In this document: piece after piece, positions 7,176 through 15,140 of the stretch | How positions within the stretch are numbered: the first letter of the stretch is position 1 | How the letters are laid out: each line of letters begins with the position of its first letter | Virus record (IMG/VR): IMGVR_UViG_3300042876_000250 | Coordinates: 1 to 64,000 of that record | Strand: one strand, 5' to 3' | Origin: a virus | Length of the DNA stretch: 64,000 nt | The notes under the pieces: generated by a model | What the model was told of the DNA's origin: nothing | The model's database searches: none | The model's input: only the letters and a program-made list of their open reading frames with translations | Made by a program: the position numbers and the translations under genes

Positions 7176-8153
7176 ATGTCAGGATTTAAGTTCCCCGACG
7201 AACAGGATGACGACAAACAAGTCGTTGATTCCACCGAGGACAACGAGGTCAAGATCACCGCTGACGCGGATGACGACGTTGAAATCGAGATCGTTGACGA
7301 TACCCCCGAGCGGGATCGTGGTCGCAAACCCCTTGAGCGGGAGGTTGCCGACCCCACGGACGATGAAATCGACAACTACTCCGAAGGCGTCAAGAAGCGC
7401 ATCAAGGAGCTGACCCACGCCCGTCACGACGAGCGCCGGGCCAAAGAAGCCTTGCTGCGTGAAAAGCAGGAGCTGGAGCGTCTTGCACAGCACATGGTTG
7501 AGGAGAACAAGAAACTCAAGCAGTATGTGCAGACCGGCACGGAGCACTACGTTGCGTCCCAGGTTCAGGTTGCTGAGTCGGAGGTCGAGAAGGCCAAGCA
7601 GCAACTGAAACAGGCCACCGAGGCGTTTGATACTGAGGCCATCATTGCGGCCCAGGAAGCGCTGATGGAGGCGAAACTGAAGGTGCAGCAGGCGCGTTCT
7701 TTCCGCCCTGCCCCTTTACAAGAAGAAAGAGTTGAGGTACAAATTCCTCAACAGCAAGTATCTCAACAGTCGCTGGACGAGAAAACCCTGAACTGGCAGG
7801 CACGGAACCAGTGGTTTGGCGCGTCGGGATACGAGGAACTTACCAGCTTCGCACTGGGGCTGCATCAAAAACTGGTGAACTCGGGGGTTGACCCCCGCTC
7901 CGATGAGTACTTCGAGAGAATCGACTCTCGCATGAAGGACAAGTTTCCCGAAGTTTTCGGGGAATCGCAGTCCAAGCCGAAATCCGGCGATGGCTCCAAG
8001 AGGCCTACGACGGTTGTGGCTCCGGCGACTCGTTCGACGGGCGCAAAGAAAATCCAACTGACTCCGACGCAGATCGCGTTGGCAAAGAAGTTCGGACTGA
8101 CTCCGCAGCAATATGCGGCCCAAGTAGCAAAACTGGAGAAATCGAATGGCTGA
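7176..8153 (+). CDS. Capsid scaffolding protein (probable)
   Basis: A 325-residue protein with a very acidic N-terminus (about residues 5-60), a central coiled coil (EALLREKQELERLAQHMVEE and KAKQQLKQATEAFDTEA) and a basic, helical C-terminus (KKIQLTPTQIALAKKFGLTP). This acidic, coiled coil, basic order is characteristic of scaffolds, whose C-terminal basic helix binds the capsid protein. It lies just before the capsid genes, preceded by TAGGAG, and overlaps the next gene by 8 bp. Confidence 0.8.
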   Translation: MSGFKFPDEQDDDKQVVDSTEDNEVKITADADDDVEIEIVDDTPERDRGRKPLEREVADPTDDEIDNYSEGVKKRIKELTHARHDERRAKEALLREKQELERLAQHMVEENKKLKQYVQTGTEHYVASQVQVAESEVEKAKQQLKQATEAFDTEAIIAAQEALMEAKLKVQQARSFRPAPLQEERVEVQIPQQQVSQQSLDEKTLNWQARNQWFGASGYEELTSFALGLHQKLVNSGVDPRSDEYFERIDSRMKDKFPEVFGESQSKPKSGDGSKRPTTVVAPATRSTGAKKIQLTPTQIALAKKFGLTPQQYAAQVAKLEKSNG

Positions 8154-8601
8154 AACCCAAAACCGGAATCCTCGTGAGTTGACCTCACGCGAAAAGACTG
8201 CCCGTGCGGTGTATGTCCCGCCGAGCGCACTGCCCGATCCGACCCCCGAGCCGGGGTATGTGTACCGCTGGATTGCGACGCACATTCTTGGCGAGGCCCA
8301 GAACGTCAACGTGTCCAACAAGATGCGTGAAGGCTGGGAGCCGGTGAAGGCTGTTGACCATCCTGAGCTGATGCTGGAAGGCAATGCCAAAACTGGCAAC
8401 GTGGAAATTGGCGGTCTCATGCTTTGCAAGATGCCCGTCGAACGCGCCCGTGCCCGTGACGAGTATTACGCCAACCAAGCTCGTGCGCAGATGGAGTCTG
8501 TGGACAACAACTTCCTGCGAAACAACGACCCGCGCATGCCGCTGTTCTCGGAGAGGAAATCTTCGGCCAGCCGTGGCGGATTTGGTTCTGGTTCCAAGTA
8601 A
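8146..8601 (+). CDS. Hypothetical virion-region protein, 151 aa
   Basis: A 151-residue protein starting MAETQNRNPRELTSREK, lying between scaffold and decoration/capsid genes. It contains YVYRWIATHILGEAQNVNV and WEPVKAVDHPELM, and an N-terminus that looks unstructured. The compact core and Ser/Gly tail (SSASRGGFGSGSK) suit a minor capsid or assembly protein. I have seen similar sequences in environmental phages only as unknowns; function is inferred from position. Confidence 0.75.
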   Translation: MAETQNRNPRELTSREKTARAVYVPPSALPDPTPEPGYVYRWIATHILGEAQNVNVSNKMREGWEPVKAVDHPELMLEGNAKTGNVEIGGLMLCKMPVERARARDEYYANQARAQMESVDNNFLRNNDPRMPLFSERKSSASRGGFGSGSK

Positions 8602-8617
8602 CTTTAGGAGGCCTTAA

Positions 8618-9205
8618 ATGGCAACTACCGCTTCCCCCTACGGCCTGCGTGCCGTGAATGAGCTTGGGGGTCTGCCGTATGCTGGCAGCACCCGCACGTT
8701 CCTCATTGATCCCGCTGGCACCACCGGCTCGATCTTCAATGGCACTGTTGTCGGCATCGACAGCAACGGCTACATCAAGGCTGTGGACACCACTGGCGAA
8801 GATGGCACCACCAACGCGCTCAACGCCGTGGGTGTGTTCGTCGGCTGCTCGTACGTCAACGCCCAAGGCCAGCAAATCTGGTCGCAGTACTACCCCACGG
8901 GTGTGACTGGCGTGATTACGGCTTCCGTCATCGACGACGACCGTGCCGTGTTCCAAGTCCAGGCCGCTGGCGTCATCAGCCAGAACGAGCTGGGCAAGAA
9001 CGTGTACTTCTCGTCCGCCAGCCAAACTGGTTCGACCACCACTGGCAACTCCAACAACGCCGTCGTGGCCGTCTCTGTGGCGACCGCTGCCGCGTTCAAG
9101 ATCATTGGTTTTGCCTCCGGCCCCGGCGACGCCTACACGGACGTGCTGGTGAAGTTCAACCCTGGTCAGCACGTGTACAACACGGCTACCTACACCGCTG
9201 TTTAA
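8618..9205 (+). CDS. Probable head decoration/structural protein
   Basis: A 195-residue, Gly/Thr/Val-rich beta protein directly before the capsid gene, with TTTAGGAGG upstream. It opens ATTASPYGLRAVNELGG and shows repeated short beta-strand patterns (GTVVGIDSNGYIKAV, NALNAVGVFVGCSYV). Proteins of this composition and place commonly decorate capsid hexamers. There is no sequence proof, and a minor structural protein is an alternative. Confidence 0.7.
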   Translation: MATTASPYGLRAVNELGGLPYAGSTRTFLIDPAGTTGSIFNGTVVGIDSNGYIKAVDTTGEDGTTNALNAVGVFVGCSYVNAQGQQIWSQYYPTGVTGVITASVIDDDRAVFQVQAAGVISQNELGKNVYFSSASQTGSTTTGNSNNAVVAVSVATAAAFKIIGFASGPGDAYTDVLVKFNPGQHVYNTATYTAV

Positions 9206-9218
9206 GGAGTCCTGAAAA

Positions 9219-10148
9219 ATGGCTATTTCTCGTTCCCAACTTCTCAAGGAACTCCTGCCCGGCCTGAATGCCCTGTTCGGCATGGAGTACGCCCGTTACG
9301 GCGAAGAGCACAAAGAAATCTACGAGACCGAGAAATCGGAGCGTAGCTTCGAGGAGGAGACCAAGCTGTCCGGCTTCGGCGCTGCTCCGGTGAAGAACGA
9401 AGGCTCGGCAATCGCCTACGACAACGCGCAGGAAGCGTTCACCGCACGCTACACCCACGAGACCATCGCTCTGGGTTTCTCGATCACCGAGGAAGCTGTG
9501 GAAGACAACCTGTACGACAGCCTGTCGGCCCGTTACACCAAAGCCCTGGCCCGCGCCATGGCCTACACCAAGCAGGTGAAAGCCGCTGCCGTTCTGAACA
9601 ACGGCTTCAACGGCGCTTACGCTGGTGGTGACGGTGTTTCGCTGTTCGGCGTCAACAGCGGCGGCTCCCGCGTGGGCCACCCCCTGGTTGGTGGCGGTCA
9701 GAACTACAACAGCCCGGTGACTGGCGTTGACCTGAACGAAACCTCCCTGGAAAACGCAGTGATCCAGATCGCTGCCTGGACTGACGAGCGTGGTCTGCTG
9801 ATCGCCGCCAAGCCCAAAAAGCTGGTGATCCCGCCCGCCCTGATGTTCGTGGCCAAGCGTCTGCTGGACACCGAACTGCGTGTCGCCACTGCCGACAACG
9901 ACATCAACGCGTTGAAGCAGATGGGCTCCATCCCCGAGGGCTACACCGTCAACCACTTCCTGACGGACAACAACGCTTGGTTCCTGATGACCGACGTGCC
10001 CAACGGCCTGAAGCACTTCGAGCGTGTGGCCCTGTCCACCTCGATGGACGGCGACTTTGACACCGGCAACGTCCGTTACAAGGCCCGCGAGCGTTACTCG
10101 TTCGGCTGGTCTGACCCGCTGGGCGTCTGGGGCTCGGCTGGCGCTTAA
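9219..10148 (+). CDS. Major capsid protein
   Basis: A 309-residue protein following AAGGAG. The N-terminal region ELLPGLNALFGMEYARYGEE, the middle GFSITEEAVEDNLYDSL and the C-terminal TSMDGDFDTGNVRYKARERY read as an HK97-fold shell protein: an N-arm, a long spine helix (LSARYTKALARAMAYTKQV) and the A-domain towards the end. It is the most regular gene of the arm and is followed within 20 bp by the strongest terminator in the window, as expected for the most abundant structural product. Confidence 0.9.
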   Translation: MAISRSQLLKELLPGLNALFGMEYARYGEEHKEIYETEKSERSFEEETKLSGFGAAPVKNEGSAIAYDNAQEAFTARYTHETIALGFSITEEAVEDNLYDSLSARYTKALARAMAYTKQVKAAAVLNNGFNGAYAGGDGVSLFGVNSGGSRVGHPLVGGGQNYNSPVTGVDLNETSLENAVIQIAAWTDERGLLIAAKPKKLVIPPALMFVAKRLLDTELRVATADNDINALKQMGSIPEGYTVNHFLTDNNAWFLMTDVPNGLKHFERVALSTSMDGDFDTGNVRYKARERYSFGWSDPLGVWGSAGA

Positions 10149-10165
10149 TACCGCGAGGTATGTGG

Positions 10166-10196
10166 AAAAGGGGGCCTTGTGCCCCCTTTTCTTTTA
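10166..10196 (+). terminator. Strong intrinsic terminator after the capsid gene
   Basis: A perfect 10-bp stem AAAAGGGGGC/GCCCCCTTTT around a 5-nt loop is followed by CTTTT. It would cap or reduce transcription past the capsid gene and raise its relative dose. Because of the flanking A-tract the stem is bidirectional in form, but only the plus direction has upstream genes. Confidence 0.9.
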
Positions 10197-10291
10197 CTGT
10201 ATATTGCCTTTATTCCGGGGTATTTCCCAGCGCAGCAGACAGACCCGGCTGACGACATGCAGACTGCTGTGCTACTCGCATGTGAGGCATC

Positions 10292-10480
10292 ATGGCTCAA
10301 ACTACTTTCTCCGGCCCGGTCAACCTTGGCGTTTTCACCGTGGCCACCGCCCCCACCAACGCTTCCACTGGCTCTGTTGCTTACTTCAGCAACGGCGCTG
10401 CTGGCTCGCCTGTTCTGGCTTTCTGGAACGGCACCAACTGGCTGCGCGTTGACACCCTGGCCGCGATCTCCGCGTCCTGA
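10292..10480 (+). CDS. Hypothetical small structural protein, 62 aa
   Basis: Sixty-two residues starting MAQTTFSGPVNLGVFT and ending WLRVDTLAAISAS. Its short beta-strand repeats and the phrase FWNGTNWLRVDT resemble small fibre or virion-surface domains. It is the first gene after the capsid terminator, with about 95 bp of non-coding leader that could hold a promoter, though no consensus is visible. GTGAGG is the only ribosome site candidate. Confidence 0.65.
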   Translation: MAQTTFSGPVNLGVFTVATAPTNASTGSVAYFSNGAAGSPVLAFWNGTNWLRVDTLAAISAS

Positions 10481-10492
10481 TAGGAGCCCGTC

Positions 10493-10771
10493 ATGGGTAT
10501 GCAAACTGACATCAAAGCCACATCGCTGGCTGCGTCAGGCACCGCGTTCGATCAGCGTACCCGTGTTCGTGGCGCGTTGATTGAGCCCAGTGCCAGCGCG
10601 GGGAGCATTGTCTTCAAGGATGGCGGTGCCAGCGGTACCACCGTCTTCACGGTGAATACTCTCGCCAACGGCGAGTCGTTTTCCGTGGTGATCCCCGCCG
10701 ATGGCATCGTGTTTCAAAACGACGTGTACGTGGTCTTGACCAACGCGAAAGTCACGGTGTTTTATGCCTAA
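10493..10771 (+). CDS. Hypothetical beta-rich virion protein, 92 aa
   Basis: A 92-residue protein starting MGMQTDIKATSLAASG, rich in Val, Gly, Ser and Thr, with regular strand-turn patterns (GSIVFKDGGASGTTVFTV, SFSVVIPADGIVFQNDVYV). It reads as a single beta-sandwich. The ribosome site is ATAGGAG, and the stop overlaps the next start by 8 bp. It is probably a small structural or head-completion protein; not assigned. Confidence 0.7.
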   Translation: MGMQTDIKATSLAASGTAFDQRTRVRGALIEPSASAGSIVFKDGGASGTTVFTVNTLANGESFSVVIPADGIVFQNDVYVVLTNAKVTVFYA

Positions 10772-11018
10772 GACAGCAGCATGGCAGCGCAAGGAAGGCA
10801 AGAACCCCAAAGGCGGCTTGAACGCCAAAGGTCGTGCCTCCTACAACAAGGCCAACCCGGGCAAGCCTGGGTTGAAGCCGCCCCAGCCCGAGGGCGGCAA
10901 ACGCCGAGACTCTTTCTGTGCCCGCATGGAGGGCATGAAGAAGAAGCTGACCAGCGCCAAGACGGCGAAAGACCCGAACTCTCGCATTAACAAGAGCCTG
11001 CGGGCGTGGAACTGCTGA
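10764..11018 (+). CDS. Small basic protein (DUF6321-like, tentative), 84 aa
   Basis: An 84-residue Lys/Gly-rich protein starting MPKTAAWQRKEGKNP. The run WQRKEGKNPKGGLNAKGR matches my memory of the DUF6321 family found in environmental phages. Most of the chain is basic and low in hydrophobics, so it may bind DNA inside the capsid. It overlaps the previous gene by 8 bp and begins a string of tiny basic proteins. Confidence 0.7.
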   Translation: MPKTAAWQRKEGKNPKGGLNAKGRASYNKANPGKPGLKPPQPEGGKRRDSFCARMEGMKKKLTSAKTAKDPNSRINKSLRAWNC

Positions 11019-11019
11019 C

Positions 11020-11226
11020 ATGCAACAGCACCATGACACGGTTAAAAACACCCTGGACATCCTTTCGGTTGTCGCAGCGGTGGGGTCTTTTCTCCAAGTG
11101 CTTACGCCCGTTTTTGGTTTGATTGGTGCTGTCTGGACGCTGATGCGGATTGCCGAAATGGTGACGGGTAAGCCGTTCGCCGAGCTGATTCGCCGTAAAA
11201 AGGCAGACGATGCCGAGCAGCAGTAA
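11020..11226 (+). CDS. Small membrane protein, one transmembrane segment, 68 aa
   Basis: Sixty-eight residues with one long hydrophobic region (LDILSVVAAVGSFLQVL and FGLIGAVWTLMRIAEMV, possibly a hairpin of two short helices) and a basic, charged C-terminus (ELIRRKKADDAEQQ). It could be a holin-like or inner-membrane docking protein. It is not beside the endolysin, so lysis is only a possibility. It overlaps the next gene by 17 bp. Confidence 0.65.
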   Translation: MQQHHDTVKNTLDILSVVAAVGSFLQVLTPVFGLIGAVWTLMRIAEMVTGKPFAELIRRKKADDAEQQ

Positions 11227-11617
11227 GAAGCAGCACAACTTCATGGCTGCGGTGGCCAAGAACCCCGCGTTTGCCAAGAAGGCTGGAGTCCCGCAGAGCG
11301 TGGGACAAGATTTTCTCAACGCGGACAAGGGCCGCAAATTTGCCGGAGGTGGTGAAATGAAAGAGTCGAAGAACATGATGAAAAAGGAAGTGGCCTTCAT
11401 GAAAAAGAAAGGCGCTCCCAAGTCCATGGTCAAACACGAGATGGCTGAGATGGGCATGAAAAAAGGCGGCACCGCCAAGTATGCCAACGGCGGTATGACC
11501 ACGGCCAAGATGGGCGCTGTGCGTACGGCCGCCCCCAGCCGCGACGGTATTGCCTCCAAGGGCAAAACCAAGGGCACCATGGTCAAGATGGCCTACGGCG
11601 GCAAAGCCTGCAAATAA
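11210..11617 (+). CDS. Basic Gly-Gly-motif protein, 135 aa
   Basis: The N-terminus (PSSSKKQHNFMAAVAKNP then AFAKKAGVPQSVGQDF) resembles DUF3008-type proteins. The rest is Lys/Met/Gly-rich, with several copies of an aromatic-or-Met-x-x-Gly-Gly motif (KFAGGGEM, MKKGGTAKYANGG, KMAYGGKACK). Such motifs recur in at least eight other proteins of this arm. It is probably packaged or virion-associated; no enzymatic motif is visible. Confidence 0.7.
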   Translation: MPSSSKKQHNFMAAVAKNPAFAKKAGVPQSVGQDFLNADKGRKFAGGGEMKESKNMMKKEVAFMKKKGAPKSMVKHEMAEMGMKKGGTAKYANGGMTTAKMGAVRTAAPSRDGIASKGKTKGTMVKMAYGGKACK

Positions 11618-11626
11618 GCCACAGCC

Positions 11627-11839
11627 ATGGCCGACACCCCGCGCTTCAAAAGCAAGAAGGAGATGTACGAGGACATGCTCGTTGAGCCGACTCGTATCAC
11701 TTCTGGGCACACCACCAAGCCGATGCAGCTCGCAGACAAGATGTTTGCTGCGCCGCAGGAAAAGAAGATGGCCAAAGGCGGTGTGACGCGGGGCGACGGC
11801 TGTGCCAAGCGCGGCAAGACGAAAGGTAGGATGGTATGA
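11627..11839 (+). CDS. Small Gly-Gly-motif protein, 70 aa
   Basis: Seventy residues starting MADTPRFKSKKEMYEDM. A helical N-terminal half is followed by KKMAKGGVTRGDGCAKRG and KTKGRMV. It overlaps the next gene by 4 bp (ATGA). The tail is similar to that of the previous protein (KGKTKGTMV), suggesting shared ancestry or a shared targeting signal. Function unknown. Confidence 0.7.
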   Translation: MADTPRFKSKKEMYEDMLVEPTRITSGHTTKPMQLADKMFAAPQEKKMAKGGVTRGDGCAKRGKTKGRMV

Positions 11840-12117
11840 AGCTCTCAGATGTCAATCTTCTGGCAGGTGCGCTGACTGGTAAAGGTGCGATGGGCAAAGC
11901 TCTTGCCCAGGGTTTTGGTGGCATTCTCCCTGCCGCGATTGCTCGTCGTGAGCAGCGCGAAGATGCAGAAGAAGCGCAGCGAAACGCTGCCGCCGAAGCC
12001 GCGCGTCAGCAGGCGCTCGCCGCATCCGCTGCCGGTCAGCCCATGAAAAAGGGCGGCGCAGTGAAGGCCAAGGGTTGGGGCAAAGCTCGCGGTGTTCGCG
12101 GAGCCAAGGTGTACTGA
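11836..12117 (+). CDS. Small Ala-rich protein with Gly-Gly motif, 93 aa
   Basis: Ninety-three residues starting MKLSDVNLLAGALTGKG. A Gly/Ala segment that could associate with membrane (ALAQGFGGILPAAIA) is followed by a charged Ala-rich helix (RREQREDAEEAQRNAAAEAA) and then PMKKGGAVKAKGWGKARG. Its start overlaps the previous stop. It resembles short versions of the Ala/Gly-rich ejection proteins encoded further downstream. Unknown function. Confidence 0.65.
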   Translation: MKLSDVNLLAGALTGKGAMGKALAQGFGGILPAAIARREQREDAEEAQRNAAAEAARQQALAASAAGQPMKKGGAVKAKGWGKARGVRGAKVY

Positions 12118-12118
12118 C

Positions 12119-12406
12119 GTGAGGGCCAGCCGTGGCATGGGGGCCATCAACCCCAGCAAGATGCCCAAGGCGAAGACGGTTGTTCGCAAGGACAACCCGA
12201 ACGACGTGACCATGTACGCCAAGGGCGGCAGCACGTCCAAGGTCAACGAGGCTGGAAACTACACCAAGCCCGGCATGCGCAAGGCGCTGTTCGAGTCCAT
12301 CAAGGGTCGTGCGGTGCAGGGCACGGCTGCCGGACAGTGGAGCGCCCGCAAGGCGCAGTTGCTGGCCAAGAAGTACAAGGAAAAAGGCGGAGGCTATCGT
12401 GGCTGA
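12119..12406 (+). CDS. Small conserved phage protein, GTG start, 95 aa
   Basis: I place the start at the GTG one base after the previous stop, giving (V)RASRGMGAINPSKMPKAK, because this N-terminus looks conserved in environmental phages; ATG at 12137 is the alternative. The middle holds TMYAKGGSTSKVNEAG, another Gly-Gly motif, and the end is basic (KKYKEKGGGYRG). It overlaps the following gene by 8 bp. It probably belongs with the other tiny virion-arm proteins; role unknown. Confidence 0.65.
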   Translation: MRASRGMGAINPSKMPKAKTVVRKDNPNDVTMYAKGGSTSKVNEAGNYTKPGMRKALFESIKGRAVQGTAAGQWSARKAQLLAKKYKEKGGGYRG

Positions 12407-12575
12407 GAAGTGGATTCAGAAGGCGATCAAGAAGCCCGGCGCTCTGCGCGAGTCTCTAGGCGTCAAGGGCGATAAGCCGATCCCCGCCAAGAAGCTGGCT
12501 GCTGCGGCCAAGAAGCCCGGCAAGATGGGGCAGCGTGCCCGACTGGCACAGACGCTCAAGGGCCTCAAGAAGTGA
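12399..12575 (+). CDS. Small basic protein, GTG start, 58 aa
   Basis: Starts at GTG within the end of the previous gene, giving (V)AEKWIQKAIKKPGALRE and ending GQRARLAQTLKGLKK. It is almost entirely helical and basic, with a repeated KKPG phrase. Longer upstream frames are implausible in composition. The stop overlaps the next GTG start. It may be a DNA-binding or portal-associated peptide; unknown. Confidence 0.6.
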   Translation: MAEKWIQKAIKKPGALRESLGVKGDKPIPAKKLAAAAKKPGKMGQRARLAQTLKGLKK

Positions 12576-12805
12576 AAGCCCCGCAGAAATCGCTCAAGGA
12601 TTGGACGGCGCAGAAATGGCGCACCAAGTCCGGCAAGCCGTCGAGCAAGACGGGGGAGCGGTATCTGCCTGAGAACGCCATCAAGGCGTTGTCGCCTGCC
12701 GAGTACGCGGCCACCACCCGGGCCAAGCGTGCTGGCAAAGCGGCGGGCAAGCAGTTTGTGAAGCAGCCGCCAAAGGTGGCGTCGAAGACAGCAAGGTACA
12801 GGTGA
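12572..12805 (+). CDS. Small basic protein (DUF5872-like, tentative), 77 aa
   Basis: GTG start overlapping the previous stop by 4 bp. It contains KSLKDWTAQKWRTKSGKPS and ERYLPENAIKALSPAEYAA, followed by a basic tail (TRAKRAGKAAGKQFVKQPP). The pattern matches my recollection of DUF5872 proteins, whose function is not known. Strongly basic, so DNA binding is plausible. Confidence 0.7.
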   Translation: MKAPQKSLKDWTAQKWRTKSGKPSSKTGERYLPENAIKALSPAEYAATTRAKRAGKAAGKQFVKQPPKVASKTARYR

Positions 12806-13170
12806 TGGAAGAGGCGAAACCTGTTGAGACGGCCAAAGAAGTCGCTGGCAAGTCCATCGGCAGGTTTGGCCTCTTCTACATCACGCTGATTGTCCTGATC
12901 GGCGTGGGATCGTCGTACTTTCTGTCTGAAGCGGCTATCACGGCCGTGATGACAATGGTGGGTGGTGCGTTGGTGGCCCTCATCAACATGATGAACGGGA
13001 TTGCTGGCACGGCCGAGAAGCAGGAAAAGCCTGAGTTCAAAGTCATTGAGACCTTGATCCAGAAGCTCGACAAACTCGACAGGCAGGAGCTGCCGATGCG
13101 CGTGGATGTTGAGGGTGAGAAGGTCACGGTGCGCAAAGGCGACGACGTTGTAATGGCGAAGAGGGATTGA
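12805..13170 (+). CDS. Small membrane protein with two transmembrane segments, 121 aa
   Basis: The protein starts MEEAKPVETAKEVAGKS and has two hydrophobic stretches near residues 28-47 (FGLFYITLIVLIGVGSSYFL) and 50-72 (AITAVMTMVGGALVALINMM). A charged C-terminal half follows (KLDKLDRQELPMRVDVEGEK). A holin or inner-membrane pore role is possible, but the endolysin lies 9 kb away next to a better holin. Start alternatives are GTG 12802 and ATG 12805. Confidence 0.65.
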   Translation: MEEAKPVETAKEVAGKSIGRFGLFYITLIVLIGVGSSYFLSEAAITAVMTMVGGALVALINMMNGIAGTAEKQEKPEFKVIETLIQKLDKLDRQELPMRVDVEGEKVTVRKGDDVVMAKRD

Positions 13171-13171
13171 T

Positions 13172-13873
13172 ATGGCAGGCGGATCAGGCTTTGTGAATCA
13201 AGCGGCGGGTGCAAGCCAAGGTGCTGGCGGCATGCCGCAGCCGGGCGGTGTTCTTGGCAACACCATGCAGCAGTACAACACGCCGCCCATGCAGCAGCCT
13301 GCGCAGCAGCCCACCGGCCTGTTTGGCGGCAATTTCCCGCAGCCGAACACCACGCCCGGCCAGCAAGCACCTGCCGTCGGGTTTGGCAACCTTGCCGGTG
13401 CGTCCCTTGCGATGCCGTACGACCAGCCGCAGCAGCCGCAGTATCAGCCTGCGCAGATGCCGCCCGCCTTTGAGCAACTGAAGAACCCCGAGTTCCAGGC
13501 GTACCGCACGCAAGCGCAAGACCTTCAGCGGCAGATGGACGAGTACATACGCAAAGCGCCTATGTACCAGCAGTTGCAAGATCTGCAATCCAAGATGAGG
13601 GGTTTTGGCCAGCCTTCGCCGATGCAGACTTCGCCGATGCAACCTTCGCTGCATCAGCAAAACCCCATGGAGCAGATGGCGCGGCAAAAAGCTATGGAGC
13701 AGATGCTTGGGCAACAGCCGATGAAGCCTGCCGGTGGCTTGGACGCACTGGCGCAGGCACAATCGCAACTCATGGCCCCACAACAGCCTGCGGCTCCGTC
13801 GCCGTCGGCATCCATGCAGCAACCCCAGCCTGCCCGCAGTCCGTTTGGCGGTTTCCGCCGCAGGAGAATGTAA
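13172..13873 (+). CDS. Gln/Pro-rich low-complexity virion protein, 233 aa
   Basis: A 233-residue protein dominated by Gln, Pro, Met and Gly (MQQYNTPPMQQPAQQPTG; QPQQPQYQPAQMPPAF) with one short helical segment (FQAYRTQAQDLQRQMDEYI). The C-terminus is Arg-rich (FGGFRRRRM). It is mostly disordered. Its place before the adaptor genes suggests an internal or connector-associated protein. No family is recognised. Confidence 0.65.
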   Translation: MAGGSGFVNQAAGASQGAGGMPQPGGVLGNTMQQYNTPPMQQPAQQPTGLFGGNFPQPNTTPGQQAPAVGFGNLAGASLAMPYDQPQQPQYQPAQMPPAFEQLKNPEFQAYRTQAQDLQRQMDEYIRKAPMYQQLQDLQSKMRGFGQPSPMQTSPMQPSLHQQNPMEQMARQKAMEQMLGQQPMKPAGGLDALAQAQSQLMAPQQPAAPSPSASMQQPQPARSPFGGFRRRRM

Positions 13874-13876
13874 GAC

Positions 13877-14575
13877 ATGGCAACTTCCGGCGTAGCCAAT
13901 TTCAACCTCGATCTGGCGGAGATCGTTGAGGAGGCGTTCGAGCGCTGCGGTGCCGAACTGCGCACCGGCTACGACCTGCGCACGGCTCGGCGTTCTCTGA
14001 ACCTGCTGTTTGCCGACTGGGCCAACCGTGGCATCAACATGTGGACGTTCGAGCAGGGCACGCAGGCTCTTACGCCCGGCACGGCCACGTACAACCTCCC
14101 CGCCGACACAGTGGATTTGATGGAGCACGTCATCCGCACGGGGGCGGGCAACCAGTCCACGCAGGCAGACCTGACCATCACCAGGATCAGCGTCTCCACC
14201 TACGCGACCATCCCCAACAAGTTGCAGCAAGGGCGGCCCATCCAGATTTGGATTGAACGACTCGACACACCGCGTTTCACTGTGTGGCCCGTCCCCGATA
14301 ACTCGCAGACCTACCAGCTTGTCTACTGGCGTTTGAGGAGAATCCAAAATGCGGGCGATGGTACGAACACTATGGACATGCCGTTCCGGTTTATCCCGTG
14401 CATGGTGGCGGGACTGGCGTATTACCTGTCGATGAAGCTGCCCGAAGGCCTGGAGCGTATGCAGGTGCTCAAGGCGCAGTATGACGAGGCCTGGGCGCTG
14501 GCGGCCGAGGAAGACCGCGAGAAGGCTGCTGTGCGGTTTGTCCCGCGTCGTCAGTACCTGGGAAGCGGCACGTAA
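13877..14575 (+). CDS. Head-to-tail adaptor, P22 gp4-like (probable)
   Basis: A 232-residue protein. The N-terminal helical phrases LDLAEIVEEAFERCGAEL and RTARRSLNLLFADWANRG are typical of short-tailed-phage adaptor proteins that ring the base of the portal. The middle is beta (TYNLPADTVDLMEHV), and the C-terminus returns to helix (LPEGLERMQVLKAQYDEA). It would extend the DNA channel and allow the tail hub to bind. The start follows TAAGACATGG and is tightly spaced after the previous gene. Confidence 0.8.
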   Translation: MATSGVANFNLDLAEIVEEAFERCGAELRTGYDLRTARRSLNLLFADWANRGINMWTFEQGTQALTPGTATYNLPADTVDLMEHVIRTGAGNQSTQADLTITRISVSTYATIPNKLQQGRPIQIWIERLDTPRFTVWPVPDNSQTYQLVYWRLRRIQNAGDGTNTMDMPFRFIPCMVAGLAYYLSMKLPEGLERMQVLKAQYDEAWALAAEEDREKAAVRFVPRRQYLGSGT

Positions 14576-14964
14576 TGGCCAACCGTTTCGCGTCTGGCAA
14601 GAACGCCATCGCCATGTGCGATAGGTGCGGGCAGCGCTTTAAGCTGACCGAGCTGAAGACCGAAATCGTCAAGACCAAGAAGGTCAACATCCTCGTTTGC
14701 CGCACATGCTGGGATCCGGATCATCCGCAGCTCCAACTGGGTATGTATCCAGTGGATGATCCGCAAGCACTGCGCAACCCTCGCCCGGACAGCACCTACG
14801 TAACTGCGGGCGTTGGCCCAGACGGGTATGTGACGGGCGGCAGCAGGGACATCCAGTGGGGATGGAACCCCGTTGGTGGGGCCAGATTTTTCGATAACGC
14901 CTTGACGCCAAACGACTTGGTTTCTGTTGGCGAAATTGGTACAGTCACGATTGTCACGACGTAA
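14575..14964 (+). CDS. Zinc-ribbon protein, 129 aa
   Basis: Overlaps the previous stop by one base (TAATG). Two Cys pairs, CDRCG near residue 15 and CRTCW near 42, form a likely treble-clef or zinc-ribbon site. The following PDHPQLQLGMYPVDDPQ and NPRPD are regular phrases in this kind of environmental phage. The C-terminal half looks beta-structured. A structural zinc protein near the adaptors is likely; the exact role is unknown. Confidence 0.75.
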   Translation: MANRFASGKNAIAMCDRCGQRFKLTELKTEIVKTKKVNILVCRTCWDPDHPQLQLGMYPVDDPQALRNPRPDSTYVTAGVGPDGYVTGGSRDIQWGWNPVGGARFFDNALTPNDLVSVGEIGTVTIVTT

Positions 14965-14974
14965 GGAGTCGATC

Positions 14975-15139
14975 ATGGACGCAAAGACCGCCGTGCGCAA
15001 GCACGAAAAGAACATGCACCCCGGCCAGAAGCCCACCAAACTGAAAGCTGGCGGCAAGACCAATGCCGACATGCTCAAGTACGGGCGCAACATGGCCAAG
15101 GTCATGAACCAGCGCAGCCCCGGCCGCAAAGGGGGCTGA
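14975..15139 (+). CDS. Small basic Lys-rich protein, 54 aa
   Basis: The start is chosen at the ATG after GTAAGGAGTCGATC, a clear ribosome site. The protein reads MDAKTAVRKHEKNMH with KLKAGGKTNADMLKYG, again containing an A-G-G motif, and ends RSPGRKGG. It is highly basic and probably disordered. It resembles the tiny basic proteins encoded at 10764-12805. Confidence 0.65.
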   Translation: MDAKTAVRKHEKNMHPGQKPTKLKAGGKTNADMLKYGRNMAKVMNQRSPGRKGG

Positions 15140-15140
15140 T

